From positions 1-18,377 of the forward strand of contig JAPUJM010000230.1 of the NCBI GenBank assembly GCA_027296205.1: a DNA stretch of 18,377 nt, written 5' to 3'. Origin of the DNA: Actinomycetota bacterium. Lineage in GTDB: Bacteria > Actinomycetota > Acidimicrobiia > Spongiisociales > ZC4RG35. This document shows positions 6,734 through 14,161 of this stretch, in pieces; the stretch's first letter is position 1; each line of letters starts with the position of its first letter. Both the position numbers and the translations under genes were made by a program. The notes beneath the pieces were generated by a model. That model saw only the letters and a program-made list of their open reading frames with translations, did no database searches and was not told the DNA's origin.

Positions 6734-8088
6734 GTCAGGGCACCGAGTCTCGAAGCGAATTCCGTATGGAGGAGAGTGATGTCACCTGCCCCCATTGTGA
6801 GCACCAGGTCTCCGCTATCGACCCTGGGCAGCAGGAACTCGACCAAGTCGGCGCGATGGGGTAGGTAGTAGACCTTGGCGCCGGCAGCTCTTGCGGCGTC
6901 TGCAACCAATTCCCCGGTCACACCGGGCACTGGTGCTTCCCGAGCGCCATAAACGTCGGTTACCACGACTACGTCGGCGGAGGAGAGGGCGACTCCAAAC
7001 TCGTCGCTCAAACGCTCTGTCCTGGAATACAGATGTGGCTGAAACACGGCCCAGAGCCGGCCTGGCGCCACCCCGCCGGCAGCTTCGAGGGTGGCCCTGA
7101 CCTCCGTCGGATGATGGGCGTAGTCGTCATACAGCACGACGCCGCCAACCGTGCCACGATGCTCCCAGCGTCTATCCACTCCACGAAACGCAGAAATCCC
7201 CCTCGCCATGGCGTCTAAATCATGACCAAGCTCAGCGAGAAGCGCCAGGCCCCCTGCGGCGTTGAGGGCGACATGTCTCCCCGGTTGAGGCAACTCGACG
7301 TCGACATATTTGGTGGCGCCGATCAACCGGAACGTGCTTCCAGGACCTTTCCTCTCGAGACCTTCAATCCTCCACGCGGCGGCGGGTGACTGGCCGTAGG
7401 TCAGCGTCCTTGCCCGAGAAGCGACTTCGGCTGCCCCCTGATCGTCGACACAGGCAACAACAGGCCCGGACACCGACTCTGCAACTGAGACGAAACTATC
7501 GATCAGATCCTGCTCGGTGCCGAAATGCTCGAGATGCTCGGCCTCGACATTGGTGACGACGAGACCATCGAGATGGAGGCTCTCGAATGTGCGGAACGCC
7601 TCATCCGCCTCCAGGACGAGTAAGTCCGAGGTCCCAACATGGCCGTTCGTCCCCAAGTCGGCAAGATCGCCGCCCATGACAAAGGACGGATCCACACCCG
7701 TGGATCGCAGAGCGGTGATCATGAGTGCAGTGGTGGTGGTTTTTCCGTGGGTTCCGGTTGCCCCAATCGTGGATATATCGGATGTGAGAGCCTCCAGAAG
7801 CTGGGGACGTCGCCAGGTCGGGATTCCCGCGTCGTGTGCAGCGGCCAGTTCCTCGTCGTACTCGGGTACCGCCGAGGATGCAACGACGAGATCGGCTGAG
7901 ACAGCCACCTCCGGGTGATGACCCGTGAATACCGCAACGCCGATATCGGCCAAACCTTCCAAGGTGGCGCCACCCCGCAGATCGGACCCGGACACTTCAT
8001 GTTCTTGGGCCACCAGAACCTTGGCAATGGCACTCATACCGGCGCCGCCGGCGCCCACGATGTGGATCCGCTTGTAGGGGAGCCTCAT
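6730..8088 (-). CDS. murC: UDP-N-acetylmuramate--L-alanine ligase MurC
   Basis: A 452-residue Mur ligase that adds L-Ala to UDP-MurNAc using ATP, the first peptide step. Domain 1 has the nucleotide-fold motif VGAGGAGMSAIAKVL (11-25). The ATP loop is GATGTHGKTT (109-118), with the metal-binding glutamate Glu160 in EADEAF and the TNVEAEHLEHFG block (179-190). The third domain shows YDDYAHHPTEV, FQPHLYSRT and VYGAREAPVPGV. EADEAF replaces the textbook EADESD and EH replaces the usual DH; the metal-binding Glu and His are kept, so activity is expected. It overlaps murG and murB by 4 bases on each side. Confidence 0.96.
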   Translation of the reverse strand: MRLPYKRIHIVGAGGAGMSAIAKVLVAQEHEVSGSDLRGGATLEGLADIGVAVFTGHHPEVAVSADLVVASSAVPEYDEELAAAHDAGIPTWRRPQLLEALTSDISTIGATGTHGKTTTTALMITALRSTGVDPSFVMGGDLADLGTNGHVGTSDLLVLEADEAFRTFESLHLDGLVVTNVEAEHLEHFGTEQDLIDSFVSVAESVSGPVVACVDDQGAAEVASRARTLTYGQSPAAAWRIEGLERKGPGSTFRLIGATKYVDVELPQPGRHVALNAAGGLALLAELGHDLDAMARGISAFRGVDRRWEHRGTVGGVVLYDDYAHHPTEVRATLEAAGGVAPGRLWAVFQPHLYSRTERLSDEFGVALSSADVVVVTDVYGAREAPVPGVTGELVADAARAAGAKVYYLPHRADLVEFLLPRVDSGDLVLTMGAGDITLLHTEFASRLGALT

Positions 8089-9164
8089 TGAGCTGCCTCC
8101 ATCATGGCCTTGGCGATGGTGACGGCTGCTCCGGGTTTCGCTACCCGTCGGGCCGAGCTTCGCATCATCTTCAGCGAATCGTCGTTGAAAAGCGTGCTTT
8201 TCACGACATCGGACAGCCGGCCGATCTCGGCCTCCTGAACGGTGAAGGCCGCTCCGGATTCGGTCAGATAGCGGGCGTTACCGGTCTGGTGCCCGGTCGA
8301 ACCGAAGTCACCCGGAACGAGAATCGATGGTGTGCCCGTCGCTGTCAGCTCGGCAACCGCTCCTCCGGCACGGGCGACGGCGAGATCGGAGATGGCGTAG
8401 AAAGTCTCCATCGACTCTTCGAACGCAACCCGCACCCATTGGACATTCGGAGCATGCCGCAGCGACCCGTGAGCCTCGATGTTTCGGGCACCGGTCAGAT
8501 GCACGACCGCCATCGGGGGACCGTCCCAATGCTCCACCATCGCCGAAACCGCCTCGTTGATCGCTCCCGCGCCGAGTGAGCCGCCGAAGACACCAAGAAC
8601 AGGGGTGTCGGGCTCGAGGCCGTAGTGCCTCTGCGCCCCGGCTCTGAGTGCATCACGATCGAATGACCAGAAGGGCTCTCTTACCGGGTTGCCCACCCAT
8701 TCGGCGCCCGGCAGACCACTGGTTTCCGGGAACGAGCCAAACGTGCGGAGGGCCCAGCGGGCGGCGACGCGATTGGCCAGGCCGGCTTGGGCATTTTGCT
8801 CGGAATGCAGGAAGGGAATCCTCGCTTTTCTTGCCGCCATGCCGGCAGGGATCGTGACATAACCACCCATCCCCAGCGCCACCCGCACGGGCTCGTCGAG
8901 AATGGCGTGACGGATCCTGTTCCTCGCCTTGCGAACCACATTGGGCAGGGTGAGATTCTTTGGAGTCAGCGACCGTTGCAGACCGCGAAGCTCCACCTGG
9001 AGGAACGGGAAACCTTCCTCGGGGTAGACTTCCGCGGCAAGTCGGTCGCCGCCAACAAAGAGGACCTCGTCCTTGGGGGTCCCCAGGCTGACCAACGCTT
9101 CCCCAACCGAGAGACCCGGGAAAACGTGGCCTCCCGTGCCTGCAGCGGCAATGAGAAACGTCAC
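8085..9164 (-). CDS. murG: UDP-GlcNAc transferase MurG (lipid II synthesis)
   Basis: A 359-residue GT-B glycosyltransferase at the inner face of the membrane. It transfers GlcNAc to lipid I to give lipid II. Motifs are AAAGTGGHVFPGLSVGEAL (residues 7-25, the first glycine loop), ALGMGGYVTIPAG, HSEQNAQAG, GNPVR, FGGSLGAGAINEAV and, in the sugar-nucleotide site, ARAGGAVAELTATGTPSILVP with HQTGNARYL. The frame stays open upstream to 9512, but I place the start at GTG 9164-9162. That GTG overlaps the ftsW stop as GTGA and puts the glycine loop at the N-terminus as in other MurG proteins. The longer reading would only add sequence antiparallel to nothing known and lies inside ftsW. Confidence 0.95.
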   Translation of the reverse strand: MTFLIAAAGTGGHVFPGLSVGEALVSLGTPKDEVLFVGGDRLAAEVYPEEGFPFLQVELRGLQRSLTPKNLTLPNVVRKARNRIRHAILDEPVRVALGMGGYVTIPAGMAARKARIPFLHSEQNAQAGLANRVAARWALRTFGSFPETSGLPGAEWVGNPVREPFWSFDRDALRAGAQRHYGLEPDTPVLGVFGGSLGAGAINEAVSAMVEHWDGPPMAVVHLTGARNIEAHGSLRHAPNVQWVRVAFEESMETFYAISDLAVARAGGAVAELTATGTPSILVPGDFGSTGHQTGNARYLTESGAAFTVQEAEIGRLSDVVKSTLFNDDSLKMMRSSARRVAKPGAAVTIAKAMMEAAQ

Positions 9165-10324
9165 GTCTTCCCATGGACACCGCTCTGAGCGATGTTCACG
9201 AGCACACCAAGTGCCGCCATCGAGACGATCAGGTCGGTCGATCCGAACGAGACGAAGGGCAATGCGATTCCGGTGATCGGAACCACGCCGAGAACGCCAC
9301 CAATGTTTATCAAAGCCTGGAACGAGAGCCATACAGTGATTCCGGCGGCGACCATCCGACCAAACGGGTCCGGGGCCCGAGATGCCACCAGCCAACCGGC
9401 TAGCCCGAGGACGACGAACAGACCGAGCACGGTGAGACCGCCAACCAGGCCCGTTTCCTCCCCGATGATGGCGAAGATGAAATCGGTGTGGGCATTGGGA
9501 AGATAGAACCACCGCGCCCGGCTCGCTCCAAGGCCGACGCCAAAGAGCCCGCCGTTGCCCAACGCGTAGTACCCCTGGATCACCTGGTACCCATCGCCTG
9601 ATGAATCGGCATACGGATCGAGGAAGGCAGTTATCCGGTCGGCTCGATATGACTCGGAAAAGGCAAGGACGGTGGCTGCAAGAACCGTCGCCAACCCCAG
9701 GACAAACACGTATTTCATCGGGGCGTCACTGGCCATTATCACGGCGAGTGCTGCCGCCCCGATGACGATCAGCGTCCCCAGATCCGGCTGCTTGATGATG
9801 AGCAACCCCACCAGTCCCACGGTGACCAAGATCGGCACGATGAAATGACCGAAGCGGTAGAGCAACTTGTGCTTGCGCTCGAGAACGTACGCCAGCACGA
9901 ACACGACCGACACCTTGGCCAGCTCGGAAGGCTGGAAACTCACGAGAGGAAGCGGCAGCCATCGTCTCGCTCCGTTGATCTCCGTCCCGACCAGAAGCAC
10001 GGTCACGAGGAGCCCAATGGTGAGCAGGAAGAGTGGCACCGCGATCCGGCGGTAGAACCGATATGGGATGCGGCTCGTGATCAGCAAAGCGAGAGTGCCG
10101 AGACCTACGCCGACCAGTTGGCGTTTGAAGAAGAAGAGACTGTCCTCGGTTCTATCAAGAGCAACTGCCGACGACGCCGACTGAGTGGCGCCGAGCCCAA
10201 CGACCACGAGCACCACGACCACCACGAGAAGCGTCGTTGCCGCCCGATTGTTGGCCTTGAGCAGTTCCGCTCTGTCTCGGGCAGCGGCCCGCACACTGGC
10301 GATCGATGTGACTTTGGCGGTCAT
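9161..10324 (-). CDS. ftsW: Septal peptidoglycan polymerase FtsW (SEDS family)
   Basis: A 387-residue polytopic membrane protein, the SEDS glycosyltransferase that polymerises lipid II at the septum with FtsI. About ten hydrophobic segments are visible. Conserved blocks are RRWLPLPLVSFQPSELAK (120-137), IKQPDLGT (177-184), DRITAFLDPYADSSGDGYQ (229-247), LGNGGLFGVGLGASR (255-269) and LPNAHTDFIFAIIGEETG (275-292), which holds the catalytic-type Asp281. The C-terminal signature reads PFVSFGSTDLIVSM (356-369) where most members have SYGGSS. Membership of the FtsW branch rather than RodA follows from context between murD and murG. The ATG overlaps the murD stop. Confidence 0.94.
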   Translation of the reverse strand: MTAKVTSIASVRAAARDRAELLKANNRAATTLLVVVVVLVVVGLGATQSASSAVALDRTEDSLFFFKRQLVGVGLGTLALLITSRIPYRFYRRIAVPLFLLTIGLLVTVLLVGTEINGARRWLPLPLVSFQPSELAKVSVVFVLAYVLERKHKLLYRFGHFIVPILVTVGLVGLLIIKQPDLGTLIVIGAAALAVIMASDAPMKYVFVLGLATVLAATVLAFSESYRADRITAFLDPYADSSGDGYQVIQGYYALGNGGLFGVGLGASRARWFYLPNAHTDFIFAIIGEETGLVGGLTVLGLFVVLGLAGWLVASRAPDPFGRMVAAGITVWLSFQALINIGGVLGVVPITGIALPFVSFGSTDLIVSMAALGVLVNIAQSGVHGKT

Positions 10325-11616
10325 CGCTGCGGGTCTCCCATTGTTTGCCTGACCAACTCGGCAAATCGGTCTCCTCGGGCGGCGTACGAGTCAAACTGGT
10401 CAAAGCTGGCACAACCCGGAGCCAGCAGCACCGTGTCACCGGCCTCGGCGGCCCGAGCAGCCATCTCAACCGCTTTGTCCAAGGTCCCGGCAAGCCTCCC
10501 CCGTTCGCCGGCCGAGGCGGCCAACCCAGGTCCTGCCTCCCCTATCCCGATGAGCATCCGTACGCTCGGTTCCGCGGCAATTGGGGTGAGATCCAGTCCT
10601 TTGGATAGGCCCCCTGCGATCAGGATCACGGAATCGTGTGCCCGAATCGAGGACAGGGCCGCATGTGGGTTTGTTGCCTTTGAGTCGTCGATCCATCGGA
10701 CTCCGTTCCTCTCGTGAACGAGAGAACGTCGATGCGGTCCGGGCGAGTATCCGGTGGCGCCCTTCACCACTGCTTCCTCGGTAGCGCCTACCCGCAACGC
10801 CAGAGCCGCCGCCGAGGCAATGTTGGCCAGATGACTCGGGTCCCGCGACGTCAACTCAGAGATCTCGATCACGACGTCTCCTACAACGAGCGAGCCTTCA
10901 TCCACTCCGCCGCCTCCAGAGGGAAGTCGTCTTCCGGAGATCGGGTACGTCTCCGACGAGGCTGCCCTGGCGAGTTCGGTGGCTCCCCCGTCGTCACAGT
11001 CATAGACCAGAAGGTCGCTGCTGGTCTGATTGGCGTAGATGCGTGCCTTTGACGATCGGTAGCTGTATTCAGACCCATGCCAGTCGAGGTGATCGGCAGC
11101 AACGTTGGTGATCGCCGCAGCCAGCGGATGGAACGTCTCGGTGAATCTGAGTTGGAAGCTGGAGGTCTCTACGACGAGGGCGTCATACCCGTTGTCGGTG
11201 AAATCAGAAAGTGGTGCTCCGATATTGCCGGTGGCCGGAGCGTTGAGACCCGAGGCGTCCAGCATGGCCGCCGTAGCCTCGGTAACGCTGGTCTTGCCGT
11301 TGGTGCCGGTGATCGCGATCACCGGAAGCTGCAGGTGACGCCATGCGTACTCAATCTCGCTCCACACCGGAATGCCCCACTCGAGGGCCTCGACGATCGG
11401 GATAGACCGTTCAGAGAAACCCGGGCTTGCAACGACGACATCAATGCCATTGAGAAGCACCGGGTCCCAACCTCCGTTGGCAATGGCGAATCCCTCCCCC
11501 AAAGCCTCCGCAGACGGTTTCTCATCGTAGATGGTGACCGAAGCGCCCTCTCTCCGGGCGAGACGACTGGCCGCCATACCCGAGACTCCCGCACCAAGGA
11601 CGAGCAACCGGCTCAC
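10321..11616 (-). CDS. murD: UDP-MurNAc-L-Ala--D-glutamate ligase MurD
   Basis: A 431-residue cytoplasmic Mur ligase that adds D-Glu to UDP-MurNAc-L-Ala. The N-terminal Rossmann motif is LLVLGAGVSGMAASRLA (4-20), and the ATP loop is ITGTNGKTSVTEA (102-114). Further marks are VVETSSFQL with the metal-binding Glu, TNVAADHLDWHGS, the mid-domain PHRRSLVHERNGVRWIDDSKATNPHAA and the C-terminal LLAPGCASFDQFDSYAARGDRF. I chose GTG 11616-11614 as the start. It overlaps the mraY stop as GTGA, has a GAGGGG site just upstream, and begins right at the Rossmann fold. An extended frame to 11694 is not plausible. Confidence 0.95.
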   Translation of the reverse strand: MSRLLVLGAGVSGMAASRLARREGASVTIYDEKPSAEALGEGFAIANGGWDPVLLNGIDVVVASPGFSERSIPIVEALEWGIPVWSEIEYAWRHLQLPVIAITGTNGKTSVTEATAAMLDASGLNAPATGNIGAPLSDFTDNGYDALVVETSSFQLRFTETFHPLAAAITNVAADHLDWHGSEYSYRSSKARIYANQTSSDLLVYDCDDGGATELARAASSETYPISGRRLPSGGGGVDEGSLVVGDVVIEISELTSRDPSHLANIASAAALALRVGATEEAVVKGATGYSPGPHRRSLVHERNGVRWIDDSKATNPHAALSSIRAHDSVILIAGGLSKGLDLTPIAAEPSVRMLIGIGEAGPGLAASAGERGRLAGTLDKAVEMAARAAEAGDTVLLAPGCASFDQFDSYAARGDRFAELVRQTMGDPQR

Positions 11617-12662
11617 AGGATCCCCTCGAGTCGAAGGAAGTCCCCATAGAAGAACCCGAGACCCAGAGCCACGCCGATGCCGGTGAGAATCCAAAATCGG
11701 ATCACAACGGTGGTTTCAGGCCAGCCCACAAGATCGAAGTGGAAGTGGAGCGGTGACATGCGGAAGATTCGCTTTCCGGTCAACCTGAAGCTGGCGACCT
11801 GGAGTATCACCGACAACACCTCGGCGACATAGATCGCACCGAGGACAGCCAGCAGAAGATGCGTGTTGGTGAGAAGAGCGAGGGCAGCGAGCAATCCTCC
11901 GATGCCCTGACTGCCGACGTCTCCCATGAATATCTTGGCCGGAGGGGCGTTCCACCACAGAAATCCGAGGATTGCCCCGAACATCGAAGCCGAAATGATG
12001 GCAAGGTCGAGTGGGTCGACGCCCGAGTAGAAATCTGGGTTCCTGAACTGCCAGAAGGCAATGACCGTGTACGACGCAACCACCAACACCGACGAACCGG
12101 CAGCGAGACCATCCATGCCGTCCGCAAGGTTCACTCCGTTGGCCGCTCCCGTGAGCATCACAAGCACCCAGATGACGAAGAAGGGCCCGAGGTCGATCCC
12201 GAGTGGTCTGACGAAGGAGATTTCGGTGACCACACCGGCCAGCGATGCACCCCATGCAAAAAGGGCGGCAATCGCCAACTGCATGCCGAACTTCACCGAC
12301 TTCGACAAACCGAGGCTTCGTTTCTTCTTGTATTTGGCCCAATCGTCGGCAAACCCGACTAGGGCCATCCCGACCAGAGCGAAGACCACCAGCAACCCAC
12401 CGGCACCGAACGGTCTCATCTCGAGACTGAAACCTGTGCCGGGACTCCATATCCGAACATGGGCCAGGAGCCATCCGAAGATGGCAGCGAGCACAAAAAC
12501 CACACCACCCATCGTTGGAGTGCCCTGCTTGTGGGCGTGACCCTTGATGTCCTCCTGGATGAATTGGCCAATCCCCCGCCGACGCAGGAATCGAATCGCA
12601 TACGGCGTGCCGAATATCGACGCGGCCAGCCCCACCGCTACACCAATCAGAAGGGGAATCAC
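11613..12662 (-). CDS. mraY: Phospho-MurNAc-pentapeptide transferase MraY
   Basis: A 349-residue polytopic membrane enzyme that moves phospho-MurNAc-pentapeptide onto undecaprenyl phosphate to give lipid I. About ten membrane helices are visible. Catalytic and magnesium-site residues are present: HKQGTPTMGG (44-53), GFADDWAK with Asp106/Asp107, NGVNLADGMDGLAAGSS (175-191) and FMGDVGSQGIGG with Asp248. The C-terminal loop, normally PLHHHFE, reads PLHFHFD (304-310), so the middle His of the HHH motif is Phe. The start is GTG 12662-12660, overlapping the murE stop as GTGA. In most dcw clusters murF stands between murE and mraY; here it does not. Confidence 0.96.
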   Translation of the reverse strand: MIPLLIGVAVGLAASIFGTPYAIRFLRRRGIGQFIQEDIKGHAHKQGTPTMGGVVFVLAAIFGWLLAHVRIWSPGTGFSLEMRPFGAGGLLVVFALVGMALVGFADDWAKYKKKRSLGLSKSVKFGMQLAIAALFAWGASLAGVVTEISFVRPLGIDLGPFFVIWVLVMLTGAANGVNLADGMDGLAAGSSVLVVASYTVIAFWQFRNPDFYSGVDPLDLAIISASMFGAILGFLWWNAPPAKIFMGDVGSQGIGGLLAALALLTNTHLLLAVLGAIYVAEVLSVILQVASFRLTGKRIFRMSPLHFHFDLVGWPETTVVIRFWILTGIGVALGLGFFYGDFLRLEGIL

Positions 12663-14161
12663 TGTTCCATGCTCCCTGACCCGGGAGCAGAATCAGCGGA
12701 CATCCGACGACGACTCAAGGCTTCCCGGGCCACTTCCCGGTCGTCGAACGGTCTCATCTCACCGGCGATTTCTTGCAGTGGCTCGTGACCCCGACCGAGG
12801 ATCAGGACGATGTCACCATCGCCCGCCGCATTGATTGCCTTGGAGATGGCAGACGACCGATCCAGATCCACAATCGACTCGGTGGAAGAGTCAAGACCGG
12901 AAACGACGGCATCGGCGATAGCCGCAGGATCCTCGGACCGGGGATTGTCGCTGGTGACGATGGCCAGGTCTGCACCGGAGACGGCCCACCCCATCAAAGG
13001 CCGCTTAGCTTGATCGCGATCTCCTCCCGCTCCTATCAGTGCGATTACGCGTCGCCCTCCCAGACTCTGTGCTGTGGCCACTGCCTCCGTTATCCCCTCC
13101 GGAGTGTGGGCATAGTCGACGATGACCCGGACCGGGTCATCGGCAGAGACGACTTCGAATCTCCCCGGCACCCCTGCCAGCGATTGGAGTCCGGAGACCA
13201 CCTCATCGAAGCCGAGACCGGCGGCCAAACTGCAGGCGGCTGCCATCACGGCATTGTCGACGTTGAACGATCCCACCAAGGGAGCCGTCAGCTCGGCGGA
13301 GCCCCACGGAGTGGTCAACCTGAATGACGTGCCCAGCGCGGTCGGCGCCATTTTGCTATAGCGGATCTCGCCATCCGCTCCGACGCGGAGAAGAGAGCCG
13401 TGGAAGGCTCCAGCGATCTCTTCTCCGACTTCGTCATCGATGTTGACCACGGCGGTTCCCACCTCGTACTCATCAAACAGCCTCAGTTTGGCGGCCCGGT
13501 AACTGTCCATGTCACCATGAAAATCGAGATGATCTTGGGAAAAGTTGGTGAATGCGGCCACTGCGAAAGTAGTGGCAGCGACGCGTCCCAGTTCGAGTGC
13601 ATGCGACGAAACCTCCACCGCCACGAACTCAGCTCCGCTGTCACGCATGTGTGCCAGAAGTCGCTGGAAATCCGACGCCTCCGGAGTGGTGTGAGTCGAT
13701 CTGACGACCTCATCGCCGATGCGGGTGTGGATGGTGCCGATCAGACCCGTCGACAGCCCTGCCGACGACGCTATGGATTCGGTGTAATGAGTGACTGTCG
13801 TCTTGCCATTGGTCCCTGTGACACCAATCACCTTCATGAAGTGGGACGGTTCACCGTGCACCGATGCGGCCAACGGTCCCAGAGCACTCCTTGTGTCCGG
13901 GATGACGATCTCCATGACGGTCGAGCCGGTCTGATGATCGACACACACGACCGGTGAGCCTGCTGCCACGGCCCCGGGGACAAAGGCATGTCCGTCGACC
14001 AGGGCACCCCGAATAGCCACGAAGAGGATGCCGCTGCCCGCCTGCCGGGAGTCGTGGGTGACATCAACAATCGAAACTTCGATCGGTCCTGTCTCTGGCG
14101 CAGCAAGGGTCCCACCCACCACATCAGCAAGCTGTTGCACGCTCCTACCGCTGGTCGCCAT
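12659..14161 (-). CDS. murE: UDP-MurNAc-tripeptide synthetase MurE (meso-diaminopimelate type)
   Basis: A 500-residue cytoplasmic ligase that adds the third residue of the stem peptide. The ATP loop is GVTGTNGKTTVTHY (113-126). Other marks are HTTPEASDFQ, VEVSSHALELGR, FTNFSQDHLDFHGDMDSY, and Lys225 in YRAAKLRLF, which is carbamylated in characterised MurE. VIVDYAHTPEGI opens the C-terminal domain. DNPR at 405-408 is the known signature for meso-diaminopimelate, as opposed to L-Lys, so the wall is predicted to be of the mDAP type. GRGHEP near the C-terminus replaces the more usual GKGHE. The ATG at 14161 overlaps the ftsI end by 17 bases; the stop overlaps mraY by 4. Confidence 0.96.
   Translation of the reverse strand: MATSGRSVQQLADVVGGTLAAPETGPIEVSIVDVTHDSRQAGSGILFVAIRGALVDGHAFVPGAVAAGSPVVCVDHQTGSTVMEIVIPDTRSALGPLAASVHGEPSHFMKVIGVTGTNGKTTVTHYTESIASSAGLSTGLIGTIHTRIGDEVVRSTHTTPEASDFQRLLAHMRDSGAEFVAVEVSSHALELGRVAATTFAVAAFTNFSQDHLDFHGDMDSYRAAKLRLFDEYEVGTAVVNIDDEVGEEIAGAFHGSLLRVGADGEIRYSKMAPTALGTSFRLTTPWGSAELTAPLVGSFNVDNAVMAAACSLAAGLGFDEVVSGLQSLAGVPGRFEVVSADDPVRVIVDYAHTPEGITEAVATAQSLGGRRVIALIGAGGDRDQAKRPLMGWAVSGADLAIVTSDNPRSEDPAAIADAVVSGLDSSTESIVDLDRSSAISKAINAAGDGDIVLILGRGHEPLQEIAGEMRPFDDREVAREALSRRRMSADSAPGSGSMEQ

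Noticed and set aside
9165..9512. N-terminal extension of MurG up to base 9512.
   Set aside because: It lies inside ftsW, its translation is Arg/Gly/Ser-rich noise, and the glycine loop expected at the MurG N-terminus begins right after GTG 9164.
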